A DNA stretch of 64,000 nucleotides, taken from Rhodospirillales bacterium (GTDB lineage Bacteria > Pseudomonadota > Gammaproteobacteria > Nevskiales > Nevskiaceae). Numbering within the stretch: position 1 is the first letter of the stretch; each line of letters starts with the position of its first letter. The stretch is from assembly GCA_903970615.1 (NCBI GenBank), contig CAJCJH010000043.1, positions 1-64,000 of the forward strand. The letters are read 5' to 3'. Below are positions 54,459-63,098 of the stretch, in pieces. A program made the translations under genes and the position numbers. The notes below the pieces were generated by a model. The model made no database searches. It saw only the letters and a program-made list of their open reading frames with translations, and was not told the origin of the DNA.

Positions 54459-55655
54459 ATGAAAAGCCAAGCCTTCGTCATCGCGGGACAGCCGGTATAT
54501 TCGGCCTGGCTCGAAAATGCCGCGGGCGATGCACTCGAATTGACACCGTTGCCGGCGGAAGAGCCGGCTGCGGTGCTGGCCCGGCTCGCCTCGGAAAAGC
54601 GTATCGATGTTATTTTCTGCGAGTTCGACAGCCGCGGTCTGGCGCAGAAAGCGCAGCTGGTGGAGCAGCTGCTGGAACGCTATCCGCAGGTGCCGATCGT
54701 CGGTTTGGGCGCCGACGAAAATACCGCTCTGGTGCTGGCCGCGATGCGTGCCGGCGCGCGTGATTTTTTTGTACTGAAGCGCGACGATGCAACACTCGGC
54801 GTGCAAATCGGCCGGCTGCTGCGGCGTTCCAGCGCCGGCATTTCGGCGGCTGGCGCAAGCCCGAAAAAGCCGGGGCGCATTTACGGCGTATTGTCGGCGA
54901 ATCCGCACGATTCGATCGCATTCATCGCCGAGCATCTAGCCTTGGCAATTGTCGAGGCCGAGCCCAAGCAGCGTGTGCTGTTGATGGACCTCGCCACGCC
55001 CGCTGGCGCTGCCGCGATCTTCCTCAACCTGACCCAAACTTACAGCGTGCTCGACGCTATCAACGACGCGCCGCGCTGTGACGAGACGCTGGTCGACACC
55101 GCGTTCACGCGGCATACCAGCGGCCTTTACGTGCTGAGCCTGCCGGAAGATGTGTTGAACCGGCCGCATATCGATGCCGAAGAAGTGCTGCTGCTACTGC
55201 GTGTTCTTGGCAGTATGTTCGCGCATATCGTGGTGACGCTCGACGGCCATCTGCCGCTGAAATTGCTTGCAGGTGTGGCGGATCAGGTCGATCGCCTGCT
55301 GCTGTTGTCCGATCAATCGATCCTGAAATCGCGCCATAATAAATATCTGCTGCGGGTGCTGCGTCAGGAAGGCTGCAATCTCGATCGCGCGGGTCTGCTG
55401 GTGGACAACTACCGTCGCCGGCTAGGTCTGGAGCTGAGCAACCTCGCCGAGCTTTTCGAGTTGCCGGTGGTGATGGCTTTGCAGTGCGACAGTCTGACGC
55501 GCGTCACCGCGATGAATTCCGGCGAGCCGATCTCGTCGGTGTCGCAGAAAGATCCGTTCTGGCTGTGCATCAAGCAGCTGGCGCAGACGCTGATCACCGG
55601 GCAGTCGGCCGCGCAGCCGCCCGCGACCGGCCTGTTGAAGCGCCTGCTCGGCTGA
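54459..55655 (+). CDS. cpaE: Tad localisation protein CpaE/TadZ, P-loop lost
   Basis: TadZ/CpaE marks the pole for Tad pilus assembly. From the ATG at 54459 the product is 398 aa. It has an N-terminal receiver-like domain (VIFCEFDSRGLAQ, residues 51-63; GLGADENTALVLAAMRAGARDFF, 82-104, in two halves). The MinD/ParA-like domain begins near residue 140. In place of the deviant Walker A (KGGxG[K/A]T) it reads LSANPHDSIAFIAEHLA, with no glycine loop and no lysine. The second motif is present as VLLMDLATPAGAA, and the third region as IVVTLDG. ATP binding is therefore doubtful. Confidence 0.88.
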   Translation: MKSQAFVIAGQPVYSAWLENAAGDALELTPLPAEEPAAVLARLASEKRIDVIFCEFDSRGLAQKAQLVEQLLERYPQVPIVGLGADENTALVLAAMRAGARDFFVLKRDDATLGVQIGRLLRRSSAGISAAGASPKKPGRIYGVLSANPHDSIAFIAEHLALAIVEAEPKQRVLLMDLATPAGAAAIFLNLTQTYSVLDAINDAPRCDETLVDTAFTRHTSGLYVLSLPEDVLNRPHIDAEEVLLLLRVLGSMFAHIVVTLDGHLPLKLLAGVADQVDRLLLLSDQSILKSRHNKYLLRVLRQEGCNLDRAGLLVDNYRRRLGLELSNLAELFELPVVMALQCDSLTRVTAMNSGEPISSVSQKDPFWLCIKQLAQTLITGQSAAQPPATGLLKRLLG

Positions 55656-55661
55656 CGTGCC

Positions 55662-56879
55662 ATGAGCGTGACGGAACAGAGCGAGCGTTTCCGGCTTTCG
55701 GATCAGTATCAAACGCTGAAGGCCAGCGTACATGCGGTGTTGATTACGCAGATCGAAGAACGCAATCTCGATATCTATTCGTGGAGCGCAGACAAGGTCG
55801 AGCGCTTCGTGCTGGAGCAGGTGCGCCGCTATGTGCTGGAGCAGCGGCTGCCGGTGAATCAGCGCGAAACCGAGGTGCTGGCGCGCGATGCACGTAACGA
55901 ACTGATGGGCTTCGGCCCGATCCAGCATCTGATCGAGGACGACAGCGTCAACGATATCGTCGTCAATGGTCCGACCAATGTTTTCGTCGAACGCGCCGGC
56001 AAACTTTCGGCAGTGCCGGTGCGCTTCAACAACGATGCGCATGTGATCCGCGTGATCCAGCGCATTCTGGCGCCGCTCGGCCGGCGTCTGGACGAATCCA
56101 CGCCGATGGTCGATGCGCGGTTGCCGGATGGCTCGCGCGTCAACGCCATCATTCCGCCGATCGCGCTGGATGGTCCTTGCCTGTCGATCCGCAAGTTTCG
56201 CAAAAGCCCGCTGAGTGCCGATGATCTTTTGAAGTACGGCAGCATCACCCAGCCGGAACTGGATTATCTGCACATGCGCGTGCAGAAACGCACCAATCTC
56301 ATCGTCGTCGGCGGCACCGGTTCGGGCAAGACCACCTTCCTCAATCTGCTGAGCCAGTGGGTGCCGCACGGCGAGCGTATCGTCACCATCGAAGATGCCG
56401 CCGAGCTGCGCCTGCAGCATCCGCATGTGGTGCGGCTGGAAACGCGGCCGCCAAATCTCGAAGGCGAACGTGCGGTTTCGGCACGCGACCTAGTGCGCAA
56501 TGCGCTGCGCATGCGGCCAGACCGAATCATCGTCGGCGAGGTCCGCGGCGACGAAGTGCTGGATATGCTGCAGGCGATGAACACCGGCCACGATGGTTCG
56601 ATGACGACCTTGCATGCGAACAATGTGCGCGACGCGATCCATCGCATCGAACTGCTCGCCGGATTCGCCGGCTACAACGGCAACGAGACCACCTTGCACG
56701 GCCAGATTGGCGCCGCCATTCAACTGCTGGTGCAGGTATCGCGCCTGCCAAGCGGCCAGCGGCGGGTGATGTCGATCACCGAAGTTGCAGGTCTTCAGGG
56801 CCGCGAACTGGTGATGCGCGATGTGTTCCGTTACGAGGTCGACGGCGACCGTCATCTCGATTTCCGGGCCGCCGCATGA
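55662..56879 (+). CDS. cpaF: Tad secretion ATPase CpaF/TadA
   Basis: This is the VirB11-like hexameric ATPase that drives Flp pilus extension and retraction. The 405-aa product has an N-terminal helical domain (ARDARNELMGFGPIQHL). The ATPase domain has Walker A VVGGTGSGKTTFLNLL (215-230), the Asp box IEDAAELRL, the His box MTTLHANNVRDA, and Walker B-like RPDRIIVGEVRG. All motifs are intact, unlike the neighbouring CpaE. The stop overlaps tadB in ATGA. Confidence 0.96.
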   Translation: MSVTEQSERFRLSDQYQTLKASVHAVLITQIEERNLDIYSWSADKVERFVLEQVRRYVLEQRLPVNQRETEVLARDARNELMGFGPIQHLIEDDSVNDIVVNGPTNVFVERAGKLSAVPVRFNNDAHVIRVIQRILAPLGRRLDESTPMVDARLPDGSRVNAIIPPIALDGPCLSIRKFRKSPLSADDLLKYGSITQPELDYLHMRVQKRTNLIVVGGTGSGKTTFLNLLSQWVPHGERIVTIEDAAELRLQHPHVVRLETRPPNLEGERAVSARDLVRNALRMRPDRIIVGEVRGDEVLDMLQAMNTGHDGSMTTLHANNVRDAIHRIELLAGFAGYNGNETTLHGQIGAAIQLLVQVSRLPSGQRRVMSITEVAGLQGRELVMRDVFRYEVDGDRHLDFRAAA

Positions 56880-57805
56880 TCGCGCCACTCATCATCGTTG
56901 TGATCGCGCTTTGCCTCGCTGGCGCCGGTTTGTGGATGTTCAATCTGGCCAGGGATTCCGAGCGCAGCGAAGAAGTCAGGCAACGTCTGCAGACCGTGCT
57001 CGCCAACGAAGAAACCGAGCTGCCGATCGCGCAGAACCGGAAATTGCAGAATCCGTTGATCCGCTGGATCGTGCAGCTGTTCTGGCGCGCGGGCGCTGAA
57101 ATTTCTTCGTCGCAAGCGCTGCTGGTGTTGCTGATCCCGAGCATCGTTGCGGTCTTGATCATCGCCGTTGCCGGTCTGTTCTGGGGCGGACTCATCAGCG
57201 GCGTGCTGTTGCTGATCGGTTTTGGAATCCTGTTGCGGCTCGGCGCGATGCGCCGGCTCAAGATCGTCGAACAACTGCCGGATTTCCTGGAAAGCGTGAT
57301 CCGCGTTCTTGCTGCGGGCAACACTCTGGAAGAAGCCTTCGGCGCCGCCGCGCGCGAGAGCGCCGAGCCGATTCGTCCGCTGTTCATGAGTGTCGCGCGA
57401 CAGGTAAAACTGGGTGCTTCGATCGATCAGGTGTTGACCGAGGTCGGCAAGGCCTACCGACTGCGCGATTTGCGTATCCTGGGGCTGACCGCAAATGTGA
57501 ATCGCCGGTATGGCGGCAGCCTTCGCGCCGTGCTCAAGAGCCTGATCGTGGCGATTCGTCAGCGCATCATGGCCGAGCGGGAATTGCGCGCGCTCACCGG
57601 TGAAACGCGATTCTCGGCGCTGGTTCTGGCGCTGGTGCCGATCGGTTTGTCGCTCTACATCTACAGCCGCAACACCCAATATTATGTGACGATGTACCAC
57701 GATCCCAGCGGCAAGATTCTGTTGATCGGAGCGATCCTGCTGCAAATTGCCGGCTCGCTCGCGCTGTGGCGCATGCTCAATTCGGCGGGCGGTGCCGAGT
57801 CATGA
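56876..57805 (+). CDS. tadB: Tad inner-membrane platform protein TadB
   Basis: TadB and TadC form the inner-membrane platform (GspF-like). From the ATG at 56876 the product is 309 aa with an N-terminal span (PLIIVVIALCLAGAGLWMF) and a second pair at about 78-115. The T2SSF domain carries LPDFLESVIRVLAAGNTLEEAF and GGSLRAVLKSL, and there are two C-terminal spans. An open frame from 56357 is only an alternative reading inside cpaF. Start and stop both overlap neighbours in ATGA, showing tight coupling with cpaF and tadC. Confidence 0.94.
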   Translation: MIAPLIIVVIALCLAGAGLWMFNLARDSERSEEVRQRLQTVLANEETELPIAQNRKLQNPLIRWIVQLFWRAGAEISSSQALLVLLIPSIVAVLIIAVAGLFWGGLISGVLLLIGFGILLRLGAMRRLKIVEQLPDFLESVIRVLAAGNTLEEAFGAAARESAEPIRPLFMSVARQVKLGASIDQVLTEVGKAYRLRDLRILGLTANVNRRYGGSLRAVLKSLIVAIRQRIMAERELRALTGETRFSALVLALVPIGLSLYIYSRNTQYYVTMYHDPSGKILLIGAILLQIAGSLALWRMLNSAGGAES

Positions 57806-58740
57806 GTCCAAACCTGTTCGCCGCGATCGTCAGCGGTACCCTCATCCTGGGATTGATCGCGCTCGCGGCTCTGGCCGTGCTGGCCTATCTCGCGCGGGAG
57901 CAGCGTCGTCTGCAACGCAGAGTGTCCGATCCAGCCTCCGCGTTTGTGCAAGACCTCGAAGGCAGGGACAAATCGGTGCTGCTGGGAATCGCCCGGCAAG
58001 GACGCGCCATCGAGCTGATCGTCGATCCCAAAGGCGAGTCGCAACGTCTGCTGGTCCAGGCCGGTTGGCGCGACACGCAATCGCGTATCGGCTACTACGT
58101 CTTTCAAGCCTTGGTGCCCGTGGTCATGGTGGTTCTGGTGGCCGCCGGAATCATCACCGGCAAAGGCAAGCTGTTTCATCCGCCATTCGTTTTCATCATT
58201 ATTTTTGCCGCGTTTGCATTGGCGATCCTGATTCCCAGAATGGTGCTGCGCAAAGTTGCCGCTGCGCGTCGCCAGCGAATCCGGAATGAAGTGCCTCTGC
58301 TGGTTCACCTGCTGGTGCTGTTGTTCGATTCTGGTCTTTCCACACGGCAAGCCCTGACCAGTCTGGTCAAGGAAGGAATCGGCGTTTTGCCGGAACTCGA
58401 TAAGGAGTTCCGATTGGTCGTGCGGCAGCTCGATGCGGGCGGTGATCTGGCCACCGTGCTGCGGAGTCTGGAAGAAGTGATCGAAGTTCCGGATTTCGGC
58501 ACCGTGCTCGGCGTGTTGCGTCAAGCCGATCGTTACGGCGGTGAAGTTCGTGAACCCCTGCTGGATGCCTTGAAAGTGATCGAAGAGCGTCACGGTCTGG
58601 ACCTGCGCGAGCAAGTCAACCTGATGTCGGGCCGCATGACGGTGGTGATGGTGCTGTTCTTCTTCCCGGCCTTGCTGATTTTTTCCGCCGGTCCCGCAGT
58701 GATGGCGATCATGAAAGCGATGGGCAGCACTGCGCAATGA
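57802..58740 (+). CDS. tadC: Tad inner-membrane platform protein TadC
   Basis: The 312-aa product has an N-terminal span (LFAAIVSGTLILGLIALAALAVLAYL) and a cytoplasmic segment. Two more spans follow at about 99-160. The T2SSF domain has LLVLLFDSGLSTRQALTSLVK and LGVLRQADRYGGEVREPLLDALK, with a final span (MVLFFFPALLIFSAGPAV). This is the TadC partner of TadB. The ATG overlaps the tadB stop and the stop overlaps tadD. Confidence 0.94.
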   Translation: MSPNLFAAIVSGTLILGLIALAALAVLAYLAREQRRLQRRVSDPASAFVQDLEGRDKSVLLGIARQGRAIELIVDPKGESQRLLVQAGWRDTQSRIGYYVFQALVPVVMVVLVAAGIITGKGKLFHPPFVFIIIFAAFALAILIPRMVLRKVAAARRQRIRNEVPLLVHLLVLLFDSGLSTRQALTSLVKEGIGVLPELDKEFRLVVRQLDAGGDLATVLRSLEEVIEVPDFGTVLGVLRQADRYGGEVREPLLDALKVIEERHGLDLREQVNLMSGRMTVVMVLFFFPALLIFSAGPAVMAIMKAMGSTAQ

Positions 58741-59432
58741 AATACCTGCTCTTGGCGGCGATCTGCCTGCTGGCTGCCTGCGTTGCCGATCCGCATCACA
58801 GCAGCGCCGCCGATGTGCCGCCGGAAAAGATCGATCCGAAAGTGGTCGAGCAGAAAAATGCGCAGCTTCACCTGGAGTTGATCCGTGAAATGGTCGACAA
58901 AGGCCAGGATTATGCGGCCCTGGCACATATTCAGGATTTGAAACAACACGGCGACAACGACGAACAGGTGATTCTGCTTGAAGCCGATTGCCGCCGGCAT
59001 CTCGGCCAGGTGGCTGAGTCGGATCAGCAATATCGCCGGCTGCTGAATGGACCGCTGGCAGGGCAGGCGTATCACGGCATGGGCTTGCTTTATGTGCGCA
59101 CCAATCCTGCGTTCGCGTTGACCAGCCTGCGGCGTGCCTCGCAGCTGGTGCCGACCGATGCCGATATCCGCAACGATTACGGCCGTGCGCTAATGGAAGC
59201 CGGGCGCTACAACGAGGCGATGCCGGAGCTGTCCACCGCCTCCGAGTTGGCGCCGGATCAGAAAAAAAGCCGCAAGAACCTGATCGTGCTTATGATGCTG
59301 TTGCGCAACGAACCTGCGGCCACCCAGTTGGCGCAACAGTCGGCGATCGACGGCAACGAAATGCAGAAACTGCGCGAACAGGCGCTGCGGATCAGATCGA
59401 TGCAAACCAGCAAACCGGCTGCTACCGGTTGA
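58737..59432 (+). CDS. tadD: Tad TPR lipoprotein TadD
   Basis: The 231-aa product has the lipoprotein signal YLLLAAICLLAACVADPH (lipobox LLAAC, Cys near 15). TPR repeats follow (LLEADCRRHLGQVAESDQQYRR, AYHGMGLLYVRTNPAFALTSLRRAS, NDYGRALMEAGRYNEAMPELS; shown in part). TadD acts as a pilotin-like factor for the secretin. The start overlaps the tadC stop in ATGA. The order tadB-tadC-tadD is standard. Confidence 0.92.
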   Translation: MKYLLLAAICLLAACVADPHHSSAADVPPEKIDPKVVEQKNAQLHLELIREMVDKGQDYAALAHIQDLKQHGDNDEQVILLEADCRRHLGQVAESDQQYRRLLNGPLAGQAYHGMGLLYVRTNPAFALTSLRRASQLVPTDADIRNDYGRALMEAGRYNEAMPELSTASELAPDQKKSRKNLIVLMMLLRNEPAATQLAQQSAIDGNEMQKLREQALRIRSMQTSKPAATG

Positions 59433-59447
59433 GTCAGGAGATGGAAC

Positions 59448-59807
59448 ATGAATGAGTTCAAATTATTCGGCAATGCGCTTGCGATCGGCGCAATCATGCT
59501 CGGCTCGGCGAGCGCTGACATAGCGCTGGCGGCCGACTCGGGCGAAGCGGTGCCCGGCGCTGCGTTCGGCAGCCAGACCGATGCCTGGCTGTCGATGCAA
59601 CTGAATCCGGCTTACACCGCGAACGATCCGCGGCCGATTCCGGGCGAAGTGGCCAACAAAACCTATATCCGCTATCTGAACAGCTTCTCGCATCCGATTC
59701 CCGAGCAGTTCGAGCGGCAGAGCTTCAGCAGCAGCGGCGGTGGCGGATCTTCCAGCAGCGGCAGCGGCGCCAGCAGCAGCTCCGGCTCTGGTGGCAGCAG
59801 TCCGTAA
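59448..59807 (+). CDS. DUF3613 protein at the end of the tad operon
   Basis: The 119-aa product has a signal peptide (FGNALAIGAIMLGSASADIALA) and a short conserved part: AFGSQTDAWLSMQLNPAYTANDPRPIPGEV (in parts), then RYLNSFSHPIPEQFERQSF. This is the DUF3613 pattern, a small exported protein of unknown function found at the end of tad loci. The last 30 residues are almost pure Gly/Ser (SSSGGGGSSSSGSGASSSS), an apparent flexible tail. It follows tadD by 15 bases and its stop lies in a hairpin shared with the convergent rsmA. Confidence 0.85.
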   Translation: MNEFKLFGNALAIGAIMLGSASADIALAADSGEAVPGAAFGSQTDAWLSMQLNPAYTANDPRPIPGEVANKTYIRYLNSFSHPIPEQFERQSFSSSGGGGSSSSGSGASSSSGSGGSSP

Positions 59808-59829
59808 TCGATCCCGCTGTTGATTACGG
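59802..59829. terminator. Hairpin spanning the convergent DUF3613 and rsmA stops
   Basis: CCGTAATC (59802-59809) and GATTACGG (59822-59829) are perfect complements with a 12-base loop. Each arm contains the stop codon of one convergent gene. There is no T-run on either strand, so it may be a weak bidirectional terminator or an mRNA-end stabiliser. Confidence 0.45.
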
Positions 59830-60657
59830 CGCGGTTGCGGGATTGCTGCTGCGGCGTTCGCACCAGTCATTGGCCAGCGCTGCGAATTGCGCCGGGCTCA
59901 GCACCTCGGCGCGCGCGCGCGGGTCTATTTCGCAAGCGCTGATTTCGCTGGCGCTGAACAGGCCGCGCAGCGAATTGGTCAGCGTCTTGCGGCGCTGCGA
60001 AAAAGCGGCGGTGACCACGCGGTCGTAAACGCCGATATCGCGGATCGTAAACGCGGTCGGCCGTGGCGTAATGCGAACCACTGAGGACGTGACTTTGGGC
60101 GGCGGATTGAAGGCGCCGGGCCCGACCTCGAAAAGCGCATCGGCCGAGGCTCTCGCAGCAACCGTTGCAGTGAGTCGGCCGTAGTCCTTGCCGCCGGGCG
60201 CGGCGGTGAGCCGATCCACCACTTCCTTCTGCAGCATGAAATGCATATCGCGCACTTTCGGTGCGAAACCGAGCAGATGAAAAAGCAGCGGCGTGGAGAT
60301 GTTGTAAGGCAAGTTGCCGATCAGTCGCAGCGGCCGCGTATCCAGCGCCAAAGCGCCGAAGTCGAATTCCAGCGCATCGGCCAGATGGATTTCGAGTCTG
60401 GCTGAATCGCTAGAAAGTTTGCGCAGATGCGGGATCACATCGCGGTCGATTTCGACGACATGCAGCTTCGCCACATGGTCCAGCAATGGCTGCGTCAGCG
60501 CGCCCAGGCCGGGACCGATCTCGACCAGCAAATCATCCGCTCCGGCCCGCAGCGCGCGCAGGATGCGATCGATTACGTAAGGGTCGTGCAGAAAATGCTG
60601 GCCGAAACGCTTTCGCGCCACGTGCGCATCATTCGCGGAATGGCGGTCTGCGCTCAT
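59824..60657 (-). CDS. rsmA: 16S rRNA dimethyladenosine transferase RsmA (KsgA)
   Basis: RsmA dimethylates A1518 and A1519 of 16S rRNA and checks 30S maturation. The 277-aa product begins MSADRHSANDAHVARKRFGQ, then HFLHDPYVIDRI. It has the SAM motif EIGPGLGALTQPLL (about 46-59), VEIDRDVIPHL and the catalytic NLPYNISTPLLFHLL. The C-terminal domain is normal (FSQRRKTLTNSLRGLF). The start overlaps the pdxA stop by 4 bases. apaG and apaH, its usual followers, are not downstream. Confidence 0.96.
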   Translation of the reverse strand: MSADRHSANDAHVARKRFGQHFLHDPYVIDRILRALRAGADDLLVEIGPGLGALTQPLLDHVAKLHVVEIDRDVIPHLRKLSSDSARLEIHLADALEFDFGALALDTRPLRLIGNLPYNISTPLLFHLLGFAPKVRDMHFMLQKEVVDRLTAAPGGKDYGRLTATVAARASADALFEVGPGAFNPPPKVTSSVVRITPRPTAFTIRDIGVYDRVVTAAFSQRRKTLTNSLRGLFSASEISACEIDPRARAEVLSPAQFAALANDWCERRSSNPATAP

Positions 60658-61676
60658 GCCGGCTGCCGGCGCGCCATCTGAATGGCCAGCCGCATCGCTG
60701 CGCGCAGGCTGCCGACGTCGGCCTGGCCGGTGCCGGCCAGATCGAGCGCGGTGCCGTGATCGACCGAGGTCCGCACGATCGGCAGGCCCAGCGTGACGTT
60801 GACCGCGCGGCCGAAGCCGGCGTACTTCAGCACCGGCAAGCCCTGATCGTGATACATCGCCAGCACGGCGTCGGCGCCGCGCAAATGCGCCGGTGTGAAC
60901 AAGGTATCGGCCGGCAAGGGACCAATCAGATGCAGCCCTTCGGTCCGCAGTCGATCGAGCACGGGCGTGATGATCTCGATTTCCTCGCGCCCGAGATGAC
61001 CGCCTTCACCGGCATGCGGATTGAGTCCACTCACCAGAATGCGTGGCTGTTCCACGCCGAAGCGCCGGCGCAAATCCGCAGCCAGAATGCGCAGCACCTG
61101 TTCCAGCGAGGCTTGCGTGATCGCACCGGCAACAGCTTGCAAGGGCAGGTGCGTGGTCGCCAGCGCTACGCGCAATTTATCCGCGACCAGCAACATCACC
61201 GGCAGTGGCGCGTCGGTCAGCTCGGCGAGAAATTCGGTGTGACCGGTGAACGCGATGCCGGCATCGTTGATGACGCTTTTTTGCACCGGCCCGGTCACCA
61301 GTGCTGCATGCAGATGCGCGGCGACTTCGGCTACGGCCGCGCGCAGGCAATCCAGCACGTAAACCGCATTACGCGGATCGAGACGTCCGGGTGTGCTGTC
61401 CACCGCGAGCGCGATCGGCCGCACCCAGAGCGTACCTGCGCGCGACTTGGGGATGGGTTCGGCATGCGCGAGTGGCTGGATGTCGATATCGAGTCCCAGA
61501 ATGCAGGCGCGTTCGCGCAGCGTTGCGGGATCCGCCACGGCCGCCCAGCGCGCCGGCCATCGCTGATGGGCCAGCATCAGAACCAGTTCCGGCCCGATTC
61601 CAGCGGGTTCGCCGGGCGTGACCAGTAGCAAGGGCGCGGCGACCGGCGCTGCCTTGGCGCGTGCGTTCGCGCCCAC
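60654..61676 (-). CDS. pdxA: 4-hydroxythreonine-4-phosphate dehydrogenase PdxA
   Basis: PdxA oxidises 4-phospho-hydroxy-L-threonine in the DXP-dependent pyridoxal phosphate pathway. The 340-aa product has TPGEPAGIGPEL at the N-terminus and FTGHTEFLAEL (metal-ligand His). It also has SGLNPHAGEGGHLGREE (second His) and LAMYHDQGLPVLKY (third His). Length is close to E. coli PdxA (329 aa). It lies 14 bases after surA and overlaps rsmA, the standard lptD-surA-pdxA-rsmA order. Confidence 0.96.
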   Translation of the reverse strand: MGANARAKAAPVAAPLLLVTPGEPAGIGPELVLMLAHQRWPARWAAVADPATLRERACILGLDIDIQPLAHAEPIPKSRAGTLWVRPIALAVDSTPGRLDPRNAVYVLDCLRAAVAEVAAHLHAALVTGPVQKSVINDAGIAFTGHTEFLAELTDAPLPVMLLVADKLRVALATTHLPLQAVAGAITQASLEQVLRILAADLRRRFGVEQPRILVSGLNPHAGEGGHLGREEIEIITPVLDRLRTEGLHLIGPLPADTLFTPAHLRGADAVLAMYHDQGLPVLKYAGFGRAVNVTLGLPIVRTSVDHGTALDLAGTGQADVGSLRAAMRLAIQMARRQPA

Positions 61677-61690
61677 GGGTCGCGTGTGGC

Positions 61691-63064
61691 CTATGATTTT
61701 TTCGGCGTCGCCGCCGATTTGTCGGTTTTTTCGCTGCCGTTCTTGTCTGCCTCGCTGCTGCCGTCGGCACTGCGATATTCGATGTAGGCTTCTTCGCGCA
61801 GGCGTCGCAGCCAGGCATCGTATTCTTCATTTTCCTTGCGCTGCGTGATCGCCTGCCGCGCGCGCGAACGCCGGGTTTCGTCGGTGGTATCGCGGCTGCG
61901 GCGTTCCAGAACCTGGGCAATATGCCAGCCGAACTGGGTGTGGAACGGCGCGCTAATCGCATTCGGTGCCAGTGCATCGAGCTGTTTCTGGAATTCCGGC
62001 GCAAATACGCCGCTAGGCTGCCAGCCGAGATCGCCGCCGGAATTCTTCGAGCCCGGATCGTCCGAGTATTTCTTTGCCAGCGTGGCAAAATCTTCGCCTT
62101 TCTTGAGACGTTCGTAAAGCTCGTTGATGAGTTCTTTGGTTGCGGTTTCATCGCGCAGCGCATTTGGCTGGAGCAGGATGTGGCGCGCCTTGGTTTCTTC
62201 TACCATCTGACGGCCGCCGCTGCTGCGTTTATCGACCAGCTTGATGATGTTGTAACCGTTGGAGCCTTCGATCACGTTGCTGATGTCGCCGATCGCCATT
62301 TTCGGCACGACGCTGGCGAAAATAGTGGGCAGATTGCCACCTTTGCGCCAGTCGAGATCGCCGCCTTGCAAGGCCTGTTGTCCATCTGAATTGGCGATCG
62401 CCAGCTGCGCAAAACTTTCGCCGGCGCGCAGACGTTTCAGCAGCGCATCCGCGCGCGCGCGGGCTTTTTCGCGCTGCTCTGAATTGGCGCCGTCCGGTAC
62501 GGCCACCAGAATGTGCGAAAGACGATATTCGGTATCGTCCGCGCTGGCCTGGCTGGATAAATAGAGCGCGATGTCTTCATCGCTGACGACCACGCGCGAG
62601 CCGACTTCCTTCTGCCGCACGCGCTGCACCAGCGCCTGATCGCGGATTTCTTCGCGTACAGTCTGGTAATCCATGCCTTCGCCTTTCAGTTCTTCGATGA
62701 ACTGCGGCACCGTCAGCTGATTTTGCGCGGCGACGTTTTCGATAATGCCGTTGAGTTCGCGGTCATCGATCTTGATGCCGGCTTCCTGCGCGCGATGGGT
62801 CTGGATGCGGGTGAGGATCAGGCGTTCGAGCACCTGGGTGCGCACCACATCTTCCGGCGGCGGCGCGATGTTGCGCTGCTTGATCTGCTGATCGGCCAGC
62901 TGAATGCCGCGATCGAGTTCGCTTTGCAGGATGACACTATCGTCGACCACCGCGACGATGCGGTCGAGTGGCTGCAACTCTGCCCGCGCCGCCGGCAGCT
63001 TGAGCAGAGAAAAAATCAGGCAAAAACTGACGAGGCTCAGACGGAGCGTGCGGCGCAGGAACAT
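61691..63064 (-). CDS. surA: Periplasmic chaperone / peptidyl-prolyl isomerase SurA
   Basis: SurA carries outer-membrane proteins to the BAM complex. From the ATG at 63064 the product is 457 aa with signal peptide (LRLSLVSFCLIFSLLKLPAARA). The N-domain begins LQPLDRIVAVVDDSVILQSE. Two PpiC parvulin domains (about 180-280 and 290-390) have YRLSHILVAVP and KARHILLQPN. A C-terminal helix and a Lys/Ser/Asp-rich tail of about 30 residues follow, longer than in E. coli (428 aa). An upstream open frame to 63142 overlaps lptD; the ATG at 63064 has a weak ribosome site but the right signal peptide. Confidence 0.95.
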   Translation of the reverse strand: MFLRRTLRLSLVSFCLIFSLLKLPAARAELQPLDRIVAVVDDSVILQSELDRGIQLADQQIKQRNIAPPPEDVVRTQVLERLILTRIQTHRAQEAGIKIDDRELNGIIENVAAQNQLTVPQFIEELKGEGMDYQTVREEIRDQALVQRVRQKEVGSRVVVSDEDIALYLSSQASADDTEYRLSHILVAVPDGANSEQREKARARADALLKRLRAGESFAQLAIANSDGQQALQGGDLDWRKGGNLPTIFASVVPKMAIGDISNVIEGSNGYNIIKLVDKRSSGGRQMVEETKARHILLQPNALRDETATKELINELYERLKKGEDFATLAKKYSDDPGSKNSGGDLGWQPSGVFAPEFQKQLDALAPNAISAPFHTQFGWHIAQVLERRSRDTTDETRRSRARQAITQRKENEEYDAWLRRLREEAYIEYRSADGSSEADKNGSEKTDKSAATPKKS

Positions 63065-63098
63065 GTTTCGATTCGCAAATAAATCACTGAAGAAGACA

